Assembly (NCBI GenBank): GCA_027625915.1
Contig: JANTQA010000023.1
Coordinates: 13,268,001-13,332,000, forward strand
Reading direction: 5' to 3'
Length of the DNA stretch: 64,000 nt
Origin: Anaeramoeba flamelloides
Lineage: Eukaryota > Metamonada > Anaeramoebidae
In this document: piece after piece, positions 11,376 through 23,454 of the stretch
Position numbering within the stretch: the first letter of the stretch is position 1
Layout of the letters: each line of letters begins with the position of its first letter
The notes under the pieces: generated by a model
The model's database searches: none
What the model was told of the DNA's origin: nothing
The model's input: the letters and a program-made list of their open reading frames with translations, nothing else
Translations under genes and position numbers: made by a program

Positions 11376-13919
11376 ATGAGCATCTTGGAATCAGTCGATT
11401 GGGACTCTAAAAATAGTGAAACTAGAAAAAAAATTATTGAAGAAAGTCAACAAGCAGTCATTCAAAAGAAAATTCAACCCCAAGATTTGTATCCTCTCAT
11501 CGAAGGAAGACTCAAAAAAGAAAGAGAGGAAGAAAATTTATTGCTTCTGTTATCCCTAAGTAAAAGACTAATTACTGATTTTGGTATTAGTGACTTTGGT
11601 TGGATTTCTGATGAAGAACATTTAATATCTTCAAACTCTGCAAATTCCAAAGTCATTGTCTTAAGTTTAAAGCTTTTACAATCAATCAATTTAAATGAAA
11701 ACAACCCAATCTGGAAGAAAATGGGAATACTCTTAACAAGCAGGCAATGGAATGTCAGGTTGCATGCCTTTATGTTATTATCAAAATCACCCAAAAGTCT
11801 CCCAAGAAGAACAAATTTATTATTATTAAGTGCAAAAGATTCACACTGGAAAGTACGAGAGTTATTTGCGTCTCTTTTACAAACAATTAATGATGAAAAC
11901 TCCTCCACTTCAATATGTGATTCTGAACAAGTTATAAATTGCATCCTTGAACTTGGGATGGATGACGTCGAAACTGTTCGTGAGAGTGTCTCAAATCTGA
12001 AAATGAATTTTGCTTCTCTTCCAATTTCAGAATATTTAGGATCGCTTTCAAAACGGGAAAATTTTGAAAAAAATATTTTAAGGTTAAGAAGGGTTGTTCA
12101 ATTATTTGGAAACGAATTTAATAATTCACAATTTAATGAACTATTGATGGGATTGAATTCTGTTAAAAAGACTAGCGAACAAGAAAGGAAACATTTGGAA
12201 TCTATTTGTTTAGATCTTTCAAAGACTATTAATCCTTTGGTTCTTGTTGAGTGGTTAAATACAATTCAAATAGAGCAATTATCATTTTATTTATTATCGA
12301 TGTATCGTTTTTTGCTGGCTCATTTCTTTAAAAAAGGAAAGTCTTCTAAAAAGGATCAAGAGAAAAACGAACAAAATGAAGGAAATAACGAAATTGGAAC
12401 ACCGAAAAAAAAAGAAAATCAAGAACAAAAAGAAAAAGAAAAAGAAAAAGAAAACAAAAAAGAAAAAGAAAAAGAAAAAGAAATTGAAAAAGAAAAAGAA
12501 ATTGAAAAAGAAATTAGAAATAAAAAGAAATTATTAATTTCTGATAATAGTTTTAGTAATCAAATACCATTTTCAATTTCAATTCGCTGTACTGACTTAT
12601 TAATCATTTCACTTGACAATTTTTTAAAATTAAGAAAAGAAAGATCAGAACAACCAGAAACTAAGGATGAAAAAATCTTAGAAAAATATGAAAAAGAAAA
12701 TGATGAAAAAATATTTAATTTACGAAGTATTTGCTTACAATTAATTCAATGTAATTTAATTACTTTACCATTATTAAATATCAATCAAATTAAAATTAAC
12801 AAAGTAAAAGAAATCGAAACAAATGATAAAGTACAAGTAAAAGAAATATCAATAAAGATTGAAACAACAAAAGAAAAAACCATTGAAAAAGAAATTGAAA
12901 ATGGTAGCGAAAAATTAAAAAAATTAATAATAAAAACAATTATTCTTTGTGGCGCATTTTGTGCCGGTGATACAATATGTGGCACACAAACCTTAGGAAT
13001 GAATGCAATTAAATTGTTCAAACAAATTGTGAAAATCAATCTTGAAAACAAAAATGAAATTAAAAATGAAATGAAAAATAAAAAAGTAAATCAAGAAGAA
13101 AAAGAAAAAGAAAATGAAAAAGTAAACGAAAATGAAAAAGATAAAAGGGAAAAGGGAAACGATAAGACACTATTAGATGATTATTTTGAAGAATTATTTG
13201 AATATTTAAAAAGAAACAAGCTAACAAAATTAAATGAAAATCAAATAGATCGAGCAATTTTTTATTGGATTATTAAACAAATACAAGACGAAACCTTAAA
13301 AACCCATTTTGAAAAAATTACATTGGTTTCGCTTGATATGATTAAACACTATAATTTTTGGAATAAAATCTTTGGTTCAAGAATTTTATACCAATTATCC
13401 AAAATTAAGGACAATAGAAAATGGAATGCATTTCAACAAATAATTTGGCCAATTTTAAAAAATAATTTATCACAATTGAATAGCAGAGAATCATATTTAT
13501 TAGTGAGATTGTATAGCTCCTTGCTACCATCTATCTGCAACCTTTCCCAAAAATTCCAAGTCAAACAATGCTCAGAACAATTCCACGCTTTATTGATTGA
13601 ATGGATTCGTATTCTTTCAGATTCTGAAAAACCCAAAGTGAAAAAAGTGTTTTTAAAATTTACACCCACATTATTAGAATATACTGGCCCAATTTTAATT
13701 AGAGATTTAAAATTATTAATTCAAGTTCTAAATAATTTAGTAAAAATTAATTATACACATCCATATATTTTGTTACTAATGAAAGTAATAATTACACAAT
13801 GCTGGACTAGAATTCATTTTTACAAAAAATCTTTAATCAATATCTTAGAAAAAATTGATCATAAAAAATTACAAAATCAAGTTCAAGAAATTATTCAAAT
13901 TTTACAATTCGTAAAATAA
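11376..13919 (+). CDS. HEAT-repeat protein with TTI2-like C-terminus
   Basis: 847 residues. The frame is open further upstream, but the ATG at 11376 follows a long T run and starts a helical, well-formed protein, so I chose it. The N-terminal third (to about 330) has HEAT-like pairs such as WNVRLHAFMLL and HWKVRELFASLL. Lys/Glu tracts (about 330-390 and 550-600) interrupt the fold. The last 250 residues resemble TTI2, the TELO2-TTI1-TTI2 subunit that helps mature PIKK kinases: a segment FWNKIFGSRILYQL, then leucine-rich helices, then LIRDLKLLIQVLNNLV and a TQCWTRIHFYKKSLI stretch similar to the family's QxxWPRI region. The N-terminal part is not recognisably TTI2, so another HEAT family remains possible. 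It diverges from eL43 and converges on the RING gene 3.5 kb away. Confidence 0.6.
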   Translation: MSILESVDWDSKNSETRKKIIEESQQAVIQKKIQPQDLYPLIEGRLKKEREEENLLLLLSLSKRLITDFGISDFGWISDEEHLISSNSANSKVIVLSLKLLQSINLNENNPIWKKMGILLTSRQWNVRLHAFMLLSKSPKSLPRRTNLLLLSAKDSHWKVRELFASLLQTINDENSSTSICDSEQVINCILELGMDDVETVRESVSNLKMNFASLPISEYLGSLSKRENFEKNILRLRRVVQLFGNEFNNSQFNELLMGLNSVKKTSEQERKHLESICLDLSKTINPLVLVEWLNTIQIEQLSFYLLSMYRFLLAHFFKKGKSSKKDQEKNEQNEGNNEIGTPKKKENQEQKEKEKEKENKKEKEKEKEIEKEKEIEKEIRNKKKLLISDNSFSNQIPFSISIRCTDLLIISLDNFLKLRKERSEQPETKDEKILEKYEKENDEKIFNLRSICLQLIQCNLITLPLLNINQIKINKVKEIETNDKVQVKEISIKIETTKEKTIEKEIENGSEKLKKLIIKTIILCGAFCAGDTICGTQTLGMNAIKLFKQIVKINLENKNEIKNEMKNKKVNQEEKEKENEKVNENEKDKREKGNDKTLLDDYFEELFEYLKRNKLTKLNENQIDRAIFYWIIKQIQDETLKTHFEKITLVSLDMIKHYNFWNKIFGSRILYQLSKIKDNRKWNAFQQIIWPILKNNLSQLNSRESYLLVRLYSSLLPSICNLSQKFQVKQCSEQFHALLIEWIRILSDSEKPKVKKVFLKFTPTLLEYTGPILIRDLKLLIQVLNNLVKINYTHPYILLLMKVIITQCWTRIHFYKKSLINILEKIDHKKLQNQVQEIIQILQFVK

Positions 13920-14289
13920 AAAATATCGGAATATAATAATGTTTTCGAATTATAATTTTTATTAACCTTAATTTTTAGGTTTTTTCAGAATTTTTTTTTT
14001 TTTTTTTTTTTACCAAAATTTTGAAATGAAGATATTTATACTTTAGGGGATTTTTAGCAAAAACAATTTTTTTCCTCAACATTATCATTTTTTGGAGATT
14101 ATGAACTTTTTTTAAAAAATTAATTTTTGAGCAATTCTATCGACAAAGCAATTATTTCGATACCCTTTCAAAAGATCAAATATTTATATTTATACTTGAT
14201 GTGTTATGATTGATAAAAACATTTAAAGAATAAGAAATAATTTGAATAAAAATTAATTTAAAATAAACTACATTTCACTCAAAGGATCC

Positions 14290-14830
14290 CAGATAAAAAC
14301 AAAAAATTCACTTTATTTTTTAGAATCAACCAAACTTTAATTGTTTAGAAATATGGGAAATAATAAACTTCGTATTAGAGTCGATAAACATAAAAGAGAA
14401 GCCTAAACAAACCATAAATTTCAAAAAAAAAAAAATTGTCAAAAATTTTTTTGGGTACTTTAATTGGAATGTCTTGTACAAAATTCTCAATTTCTTTAGG
14501 ATATTAAAATTGGTGACAGAAAGATTTTTCACTTGTAAATGTAGGAATTTTAAAAGAACATACAAAGCGTAACTTTTCTTAATGTTAATTTAGTGTTTCA
14601 AATGATTTTTTTATTTTTCAAATTGAATTTTTAAAAAAAATTAAAAAGAAAAAAAAAAAAAACCAAAAATCCAAATATAAAAAAAAAAATTACAAAATGA
14701 GAAAAAATGATTTTTATTTAAAAATTCAACATTTATATTGAGAAGAATAATTTATTAAACTCATAGAATATGTTCGATTTTTTCAATAAAACCGACCCCT
14801 TTGACTGAAAAATAGTTTAGTCAAAAAACT
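14290..14830 (+). repeat. Dispersed repeat LR1, copy 1
   Basis: About 540 bp aligning by eye, in the same orientation, with 63070-63660. Shared stretches include TTGTTTAGAAATA, CAAAATTCTCAATTTCTTTAGGA, AATTTTAAAAGAACATACAAA and CCCTTTGACTGAAAAA. Many substitutions separate the copies, so the duplication is old. No long ORF or terminal repeat was seen in it. Confidence 0.75.
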
Positions 14831-16764
14831 TTTAATTTTAGAGTTAATTTGTCTTTATTTTTTTGTGTATTGTTTTTTTTTATATAAATGAGCATTTTCT
14901 GATTTCTCATTTGGAAAGAAGTGAGAGGTTCATTTAGATAATGTGTCATTAAAGTAAATAAATCACGTTCTACTCAATTAATTACACAATAAAAGATTGA
15001 TAAATTCAATAATATATAAAATGATAATTATTGAATTTGGATTTTTAGAAGGAAAATAAAATTATAATTTTGAATTTTCTAGATAAAAAACTAGTATTTA
15101 TAAAAATATTTGACAAAATTTTAGTTGCAATTTGATTTTTTCAATAGTCTTTTTATCAAGTTGGAGTCAATATATCAACATTTAAAGCAAAAATATTATC
15201 ATTAAAAATCAATTTTCCTATTTCCAACATCTTAAACAGTAATTTAATATATTTTTATTTAATTTAAACCCACCTTTCTTAAATATTTTTTCTATATCCT
15301 ATCAAAAATAAAATGATCGTAATTAAATCCATAAAATATTTTTTAAAAAAAAATCAACAATTTTAACTTAAAAATTAAAAAAAACTTGATATATTCTCAA
15401 TGACTTTTCCACTAAATAAATTATTTTCATTTTAATATTTTTTGGGAAGAATTTCCATATTAAAATTCAACAAAAAAATCTTCAACATTATTAATTGTTT
15501 AATATCATTTGAAAAATCAATTATAAGCCCATAAAATTCAAAAGTTTAAATGTTTTTTCTTCATTCCCCTTACTTAAAATACGAACAAGAAAGCATTTAC
15601 CAATACATTAAGTTTCTTCTTTAAATTTTTATTTCAAATTTAAAACAATTTTATTAATAATTAAAAAAAAAAAAAGATTAATTAAAAAGAAATAATTTTT
15701 AAAAAATATTAGATAAATAACTTTGGTTACAAACTTGAAATTTCTGAAAATCTTTGAATTATAACACTTATCATCACTTTTGGCAAATTGAAAGGAATTT
15801 TCAATTTTAAACAAATTGTAGCTATTTTTTTTATGGTGCAAAAAAATTTGTTTATCAATAATCAAATAAAAATTTCAAGAGATTCAACCCAATCAAAATA
15901 TCCACATTTTCTTTTAAATTACACCATCTAATAATCAAAAAACACCAAAAAGTATTTTGGAAAAAAAAGTATGAAACTCATGTTAACAATAACATACAAA
16001 ATAATAATGAAATTTTTTTTTTTTTTTTTTTTAAGAATTTTGTCTAAATAATAATTTATTAGAGTGCACTATTATCTTCATTTTATTTTATTTATCAATA
16101 AATAAAAATCCAGTTACAATCCCAATTGAATAATTATCAATATTCACTAAAAATATGTAATGAATTATCTATAATAAATTCATTTTGAAAAAGTCATTAC
16201 AGACACTTTCATTGTGGTACAGATTATCACAAGTTCAGAAATAATTTTTTATTCATATTATAAAATTCTGATTAATTCTGATTTAATTAACATTCTCTAT
16301 TAAAAAAATCTAATTGTGTTAATCTAAAAGATCAAGAAAAATTGAAAAGCGCTTTTTTAGAGTATTGGTGTATTGAAAAAGTACGGGCTAAAAATTTCTA
16401 TAGTAGACCATGTATTCACTTTATAATTTGTCATTTATACAACACATGATTCTGATATACTTGTGAATCTTTGATATCTCCGCGACAATTAATGTAATAA
16501 CATGTGCTCATATCAATCCACTATTCAACATTTATTAAAAACTTTTTAAAAAATAACCTTATTTTTTATGAAAAAAAAACCCTTAGGATTGAAATCATTT
16601 TAAAATAATTTTCTAAAACATTTAATTAGATGTATTATTTCTGTAAAGTGTTGTACGCAACTATTTAGGGCCAGATAGTAAATTGGTATTTTTTTTTTTT
16701 TTTTTTTTGTTAATCCTGTTTGATATTGTTGAGGAAATAAAACCAAAATTAACTGATTAAATGA

Positions 16765-16905
16765 GTACAGCTGTTTTAGAAAAGTGTTTACCAAAACTTT
16801 TGTTAGATGTTGACTGAACTGATTAAAACATATGAATTAGACAGTTTTAAGCCCTACTTACAAAACTTCAGGTCGACACTTGTTTTAAAACAGCTATATT
16901 AAAGT
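16765..16905. repeat. Small foldback (inverted repeat, ~140 bp)
   Basis: ACAGCTGTTTTAGAAAAGTGTT on the left pairs imperfectly with GACACTTGTTTTAAAACAGCT on the right, around a loop of roughly 95 bp. It could be a single-copy foldback element or an old MITE. No second copy was noticed. Confidence 0.5.
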
Positions 16906-17388
16906 TATATTAGAGATAAATTAAAGGATTTCAAGGTAAAGTTTTTTTCAAAAATTGTGAGAGAAAAGTTTTCAATATGCATATAAAAAATCGTATTGAC
17001 GTTTTTCATCTGTTTTATAAAAATTACTGATAAATTTAAAAAAAAGTTTATAACTTTTTTGATTCAATTTTGATTTTTTTTATACTTGTGCAAACTAACT
17101 TTAAAAACATTTTTTTCAGACAAGAGTCCATTGTTAACTAATTTAAAAGTTTTCTTTGTGTTTAGACCAATGGAATTCTTTCTTCAAAGCTCATAAAAAC
17201 ATTTTCAAAAATAGGAAATGAAATAAAAAGTTGATAACTTTTGTGTGAATTAATCAGTATTCAAAACTTTTTTGTCACACTTTTTTAAAATGGCTTGATA
17301 AAACTAAATTAAATTTTATTTAAATTGGTTAAAAAATAGATTCTTATCAATATTTTATTTATATTTATAGATAAGCGGATCAATGGTA

Positions 17389-18581
17389 TTATAAAAAAAT
17401 ATTTCTAATACGTTTCTTATTTTGATACTTTTTGCACAGTGGGCAATTTGGTTTAAAATTTAACCATTTTTCAATACAGCCCCTATGAAATAAATGGCCA
17501 CATGCTAACGAGGCTGCGTTATTTTTTAATTCTTCAATACAAATTGAACATTTTGGAAAATTATGATATTCATTATGCTTTTCTTTATGTTTTTCTTTTT
17601 CTTTTTCTTTTTCTTCTCTTTTCACTTCATGGTCTTCATCTTCTTCTATAATTACCCTCTCTACTTCCTTTTTCTTTTTCTTTTTCTTTTTCTTTTTCTT
17701 TTCCTTTTCTATTTCTTTTTCCTTTTCTCTTTTTAATTGTTCATTTTCTTTTTCTTTTTCTTTTTCTTTTTGCTTTTGTTTTCTTTTGAAAAGCCGATTT
17801 TGGGTGGTTGTTGTTGGTAAATTAAAATTTATTGCTTCAATCATTTGGTTATTGTTTTTTGTTGTGGCCACTTTTCTATTTTGAGAATTGTTTACATTTG
17901 GTGAAATCAAAGTTACACTCATGTTATTCAGCACAAATCCCCTGTGTGGCTGGAAAGATCTGTTTGTAATTGTTTCGGAAATAATTTCAATTTCGTTTTC
18001 ATTATCTTTGTTGTTATCGTTTCCGTTGTTGTGGTTATAACCAGCCCCGTGTTTGTTTTTGTTCTCATTTAAATTGTTATTGTTGGTGTTTGTGTTGTTA
18101 AAAAACAAAAAATTATTTAATAAAAGATTATTATTGAAAGTTTTTGCTATTGGTTCTTTTGTTTTTTTTATCCCAGAGTTTCTATACCTCTTTTCAATTT
18201 GTGGTACTTCAATATTTTCGTTGTCTAAATTTATTATTTGGTTTGATTTTTTTGTTCTGTTTCTGTTTCTGTTTCTGTTTTTGTTTCTGTTTCTGTTTTT
18301 GTTATTTTTATTATTATTTTGTGTATCTGGATAGATTTTGCTGTTACTATTTTTTAAAATATTGTTTTGATCACAATATTGCCTTGTTGGAAAAGATCGT
18401 TTTCTCTTCATTGTAGAATTTGGAATTTTAGTCAAGTCAATAACATCTTTAGGGATTATTAAGAAATATAAAAGAGAATTAAAATTAGTTGTTTATTTTG
18501 TTGGTTTTTTTTTGTTCTTGTTTTGTTTTTGAAAAAGAACGAAGCAAAATTACCTGTTTGAGAAAATTGTATTTTGTTCAT
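17389..18581 (-). CDS. RING-H2 protein with SUMO-interaction motif; probable SUMO-targeted ubiquitin ligase
   Basis: Probable E3 ubiquitin ligase of the RNF4/Slx8 type, acting on SUMO-modified nuclear proteins. Exon 1 (18581-18554) encodes MNKIQFSQT. A 107-bp intron (donor GTAATT, acceptor TAAAG) leads in phase 1 to exon 2 (18446-17389), giving 361 residues. The splice creates DVIDLT at residues 10-15, a classical hydrophobic-acidic SUMO-interaction motif. IINLDNENIEV, IEIISE and VIIEEDEDHE are further candidates. The C-terminal RING (residues 309-347) has spacing C-x2-C-x11-C-x-H-x2-H-x2-C-x10-C-x2-C, with WLNF before the last pair. The middle is Asn- and Lys/Glu-rich. An ATG at 18411 would give a product without the first motif. 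RING call firm; the SUMO-targeted role is inferred from layout. Confidence 0.78.
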
Positions 18582-20224
18582 TTGAATATCTACTCTCACA
18601 ATTCAAATTAGTTTTTGTAATTCTTGATCTGTGTTTGTTATAAATTAAAAAAATGGGGAATTTGTTTCTTGAATTTTTGAAACAGTAAATTAGATTTTGG
18701 ACTTCGTACTTTTTTCTTAAATAATCAGCTCAATGCTTACAAAAATCATAAATATAAATTGTGCATAATCTAACAAAATTGTTTTGTTTATTTTGGCTTC
18801 GACTGAACAAGAAAAAAGTCTTTTTTTTATTTTGTATTTTTTTTTGTAAATTAAGTAAATATTCTGTAAATTCTTGAATCCTCGAAGGGTAAGAGAATAA
18901 AAGTAAAAAGTGTGGACAAAAATTGTTTGTGAGACCTTTTTTAATGTTTCAGAGATAGGTTTTGATACCAAATATTCGTTTCAGATTAAAAAAAAAATAA
19001 AACTTTTCACTTTCAAGGCTTTTCTTGAACAAATTTAGATTTCTATTTTGTTGTACAAATTGTAAGCAAAGTACGAAACAACTTCTTGGTTATTTGTGTC
19101 TGGGTTTCTAATAGTAATTTCAAGGTGACACTTTTGTGTTCAAGTTTTGAAGCATGAATCGAGTTTTATTTCATATTTAGAATTCTTATTTGAATGATCA
19201 CCTGTATCAATATTTTAATTATAAAAAGACTTTCAATTTGAAAGAAACTTGTTTTGCAATTGAAGAGATTAAAGTGATCAAAAAACTTCAATTATAAAAG
19301 TTAGAGGTAAAGTAAAGATAAACCTTAGAGCAACTTTAAGGACTCTCTTTTCATCTGAAAACAGTGAAAATATTAAGTGAACCCACCTTGAAAGAGATCT
19401 ATAATCTCTATTTAAATTTAAACACAGAGAATTTCTTTCAAAAAAGGATAAATTCGAACAATTTACACAATTTTACCTTTCTTGGATATTGTAAATTGTA
19501 TTTTAAAAAATGTTAAAATTTCCATTTCAAATCTATAAACACACAAAAAGTCGTCAAGATGTTCTAAATATTTTTTAGAGTTACTTTTACCTCTTTAAAA
19601 TGTTTTCAAATTTGAACTTGTACTTGAAAATCCCTAAAGGTCATTTTTTTAAATTAGATATTTTCCTTTCAAAATTCAATTTGAAATTTTTTTTTTTATC
19701 TTATATAATTATTTATTTTTTGTTAATATCTTGAGAACCAAAATTCAAAGTTTGTGTAAAATAATAAAATAATAAAACACCCTCTGGGTGTGGGAACCTC
19801 GTCCTTATACCTTTAAAAATTATTCAAAAAAAACCCTTTACATTTCGCATGTATTTTTTAAAAAAAATATACAATTATAAGTTAGACAAAAATATTCCTT
19901 CAATTATCATTTTATCCTTGTTAATCTGGTTTATAGACAATATAATCAATTTTTCGTTCTTAAAAATCTTGAGGCTGTTACATATTTATTGTTTGTTAAT
20001 AGTACCACGATTTTGAAAAGTCTCTAGTCTAGAGAAAAAAGTCGATTTTTGGGGTAAATTTTTTTAAATGGACGTGACTATGAATTTTCATTAAATTCAT
20101 CATTAGTAAAGTTTTTAAAATAGATAATAAATAATTAAGAGTTTTGAAGTCACAATTATTATCTAAAAAAACACAAATACAAAAATAAAAATAACTGATG
20201 ATAAATATTCTATGTCCCAAGGTT

Positions 20225-21060
20225 TCCAGAATTAAAAAGAATTGAGCAAAAAAAAAAAAAAATTAGTTCTATTCTTTTATAGTTTGGAAAACCTAAAGAA
20301 ATTATCCATCAAGTGCCGAAGTTTATTTGAAGTTTTCTGTTTTATCTGTTAAGTGTTCTAGGTTTTCTTGAGGTTTTCCATTTAATTTGTTAAGTGCTCT
20401 AGGTTTTTTGACGTTTTCTATTTTATTTGTGAAGTGTTCTAGGTTTTTTTTACTTTAGAAATAAACCGAAAATTTATTAAAATTTTCTGTTTATTTCTAA
20501 AGTAAAAAAAACCTAACGAAAATCTATCGATTTTCCAAATAAACAGATATTTCTGGAAAACCGAACCAAAGTGTCGGTAGAGTACCATAGAGTACCAGGT
20601 TTTCTAGAGGTTTTGGAATAAAAAGAAAATTTAATAAATATTCTTTTGATTTCAAAAATTAAAAAAAATCTAACAGGGCTTTTTTTGAGGTTTTCTGTTT
20701 TATTCAGTAAAGTGTTCTAGGTTTTTTTTTACATTTAGAAATAAATCGAAAATTTATTACAATTTTCTGTATATTTCAAAAAGTAAAAAAAACCTAACGA
20801 AAATCTATCGATTTTCCTAATAAACAGAAAACTCAAGAAAAGCTAATGGCGATTTTCCAGAATTTAAAAGAATAGAGTAAAATCTAGATGATTTTACTCT
20901 ATTCTTTTGAATTCTGGAAAACCTAGCGAAAAGTACCTGTCAAGTGCCTATGTTTTCGTTTTTTTTTTTTTACTTTTTGAAATAAACCAAAAATTTATTA
21001 GATTTTCAGAGTTTATTTCAAAAATTAAAAAAAAACCTAACGGAAAATCACAAAAAATAT
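20225..21060. repeat. Repeat-B cluster 1: nested palindromes
   Basis: Array of interlocking inverted repeats. One palindrome pairs TTTACTTTAGAAATAAAC with GTTTATTTCTAAAGTAAA around AATTTATTAAAATT. Another pairs TTTTCCAGAATTTAAAAGAA with TTCTTTTGAATTCTGGAAAA. Units such as AGTGTTCTAGGTTTTTT recur three or more times. The same units recur near 28.6, 42.6 and 54.8 kb. Confidence 0.8.
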
Positions 21061-21725
21061 TTTTTTCAATTTTTTTCAATAAATTAATCATTTTTGTTCA
21101 AAATAATTGATTCCCTATTTAGAAGATATAAACCAGATTTAAAATACTTTTTAAATATACTAAAATGAAACAAATTCATATCTGTGAAAAAAATTTTATT
21201 TAATTTTTTAACTATTAAATTCTAAAAAAAAAATTAATACAACCTTGGAAATTGAATATTTCAACTTAAAGTGTAAAATATCTTTGTAAATTTTTTTTTT
21301 TTTTTTTTAGAAATGATCTAATAAGAATTTTCATGATACTTAAGTACGTTTTTTTATGAAATTTTTTAAAATATAATTATTAAAGTTCAAATTATTGGAA
21401 TAAAAAATAATTTTCTGAAATCAATTTATTTTGTAATTTTTATGAACTACAATTCTAATTACAAATTAACCGAAAAATATAGGGTACTATAAATATATGG
21501 AAACCAACAATGAGAGAAAAGGAAAAATTTCAGAAAAAAGGACCAAAAAAAGACACTGAGTTTCCAATTTAAACCATTATGGAATATAATTTCGAACACA
21601 ACCATTCCAGGTTTAAAGAATGTATCTTGAACATTTTTTTAGATCTTGAGTATATTTTTTTTTATTTTTTAACATTTCTAAATTGAGTATTTTTAAAAAG
21701 AACATTAGAAAATTATTTACTTTGT

Positions 21726-21921
21726 TACAGTAAGTTTCACTTTTAAGGCACAAACTTTCAACGAAATTTAAGTCACAAAAAAACCTCAAATTAAGGAACA
21801 AAATTTGGATTTTTTTTTACAAATTATTTTACTAGAATCTGAATTTTGTGCTTTAATTTGAGATTTTTATTCTGCCTGGATTTCGTTGAAAGTTTGTACC
21901 TTAAAGGCGAAACTGACTGTA
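21726..21921. mobile_element. Foldback MITE (CAGTCAG family), copy 1
   Basis: About 196 bp, flanked by TA on both sides. Two inverted arms of roughly 85 bp carry repeated AAGGCACAAA-type motifs (CTTTTAAGGCACAAACTTTCAACG inverted at the far end). TA target and CAGT ends suggest Tc1/mariner-type mobilisation. No coding capacity. The left terminus has one difference (CAGTAAG). Confidence 0.85.
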
Positions 21922-22223
21922 AATATAAAAAGTTAAAAAACAACTACAAATTAAATTAAACTGATTTAAAATGATTTTGCACTGGAATAAAACACAATTT
22001 TAAAATTGTTGAAAAATAAGTATTTGGAAATTTTTAACATTAATAGATTAATGTTTTTTTTTTTAAAACTTTGATTATTTAGAATTAAGGATTCTTTTAA
22101 GCTTTTATTTTTAATTGAAATTTTTGCCAATTAGGAACTAAGAAATTGGTTTTGTATTTTATATTTTTTTTGTAATTGATATACTTTGAGATTTTTTATT
22201 TTTGAATTTTGTCAACTAAGAAT

Positions 22224-22248
22224 AATATATATATATATATATATATAT
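22224..22248. repeat. (AT)n microsatellite
   Basis: Uninterrupted AT dinucleotide run in the spacer. Confidence 0.9.
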
Positions 22249-23253
22249 TCATTAATTACAATTTTAGTTAATGAGATCATGCGAATTATTATTTTATTTT
22301 GTTCTTTACATTTTTTGTAATTGAATTACTTTGAGATTTTTTTTTTTTTAAATTTTTTCAACCAAAAATCTAGACTTTTATTTGTTAGTTTTACTGATTT
22401 TTTTCTTTCTTGAAATTATAGATCCTATTTTTTTTTGTTATTTGTATTTTTTCAACCAAAGAAAATAGAATTTAGGAATTATATTTTGGGTAAAAAGTAA
22501 CTCAGAGAATACGGAACTTATTCATGAACAGTTATTAAATAATTGAGGGGCTATTCATATAATATATTGGTATAACATTATAATTTGCTACAATTAAAGT
22601 TAAATTATATTAGTGATCTAAACAGATAATAAGCAGAAACATAATCCAATTGCAAAAATTATTAATTATCAATATATTATTGACCATTTTAAAATTTTAT
22701 CATAAACATTAATTTTTGATTTTTTGAACTTTTTTTTAATTACATTTTAGAGAGTATCAGAATCTGAGATATTTATTTTTTAAAAATTAATAAATATTTA
22801 CAATCAAAATATTTTTCTCAAAATTAATAAAATTTTTTATTTTAATTTCTATCTCAAGATTATCAAAAAGAAAGTATAAAAAAATATGTGTTAAGAGAAT
22901 AAATCAATTCATTTATTTGGATTTAAGAATTCATAATAGAACTAACACTTACCAACAATTTACTTTTAATAACCATTTTATATCAATATTTTTTTTTTAT
23001 CATTGAAATTACAAAATAGAGTAAAAGAAATACTTCTTCTATTTAGATGAGACTTTGATTACCAGTGACTAATTATTTTAAAATTATAAGTTAAAAAAAA
23101 ACATTTTTTAACTGGAAAAAATCAAAAATAAGTCAATATTTTGAAAATTTAGTATCATTTAAATAGATATTCTTATGTAAAAAAAAAAAAAAAAAAAAAA
23201 AAGTGATTTAAGTAAAGTTAAACAATGATATTATTAAAATTTGGATCATTTTT

Positions 23254-23454
23254 TACAGTCAGTTTCACTTTTAAGGCACAAACTTTCAACGAAATTTAAT
23301 GCACAAAAAAATCTCAAATTAAGGCACAAAATTTGGAATTTTATTTTTTACAATTTATATTTACTAGAATTTGAATTTTGTGCCTTAATTTGAGATTTTT
23401 TTTGTGTCTTAAATTTCGTTGAAAGTTTGTGCCTTAAAAGTGAAACTGACTGTA
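23254..23454. mobile_element. Foldback MITE (CAGTCAG family), copy 2
   Basis: About 201 bp, TA-flanked, with ends TACAGTCAGTTTCACTTTTA and its inverse. The arms are nearly perfect inverted repeats, so this is among the better preserved copies. Confidence 0.9.

Larger units (their letters stand above)
13920..17388. other. 3.5-kb AT-rich spacer with an old repeat and a small foldback
   Basis: Between two convergent genes. It contains one copy of a dispersed repeat shared with 63.1-63.7 kb and a foldback at about 16.77-16.90 kb, both listed separately. Otherwise homopolymer-rich sequence with no supported gene. Confidence 0.6.
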
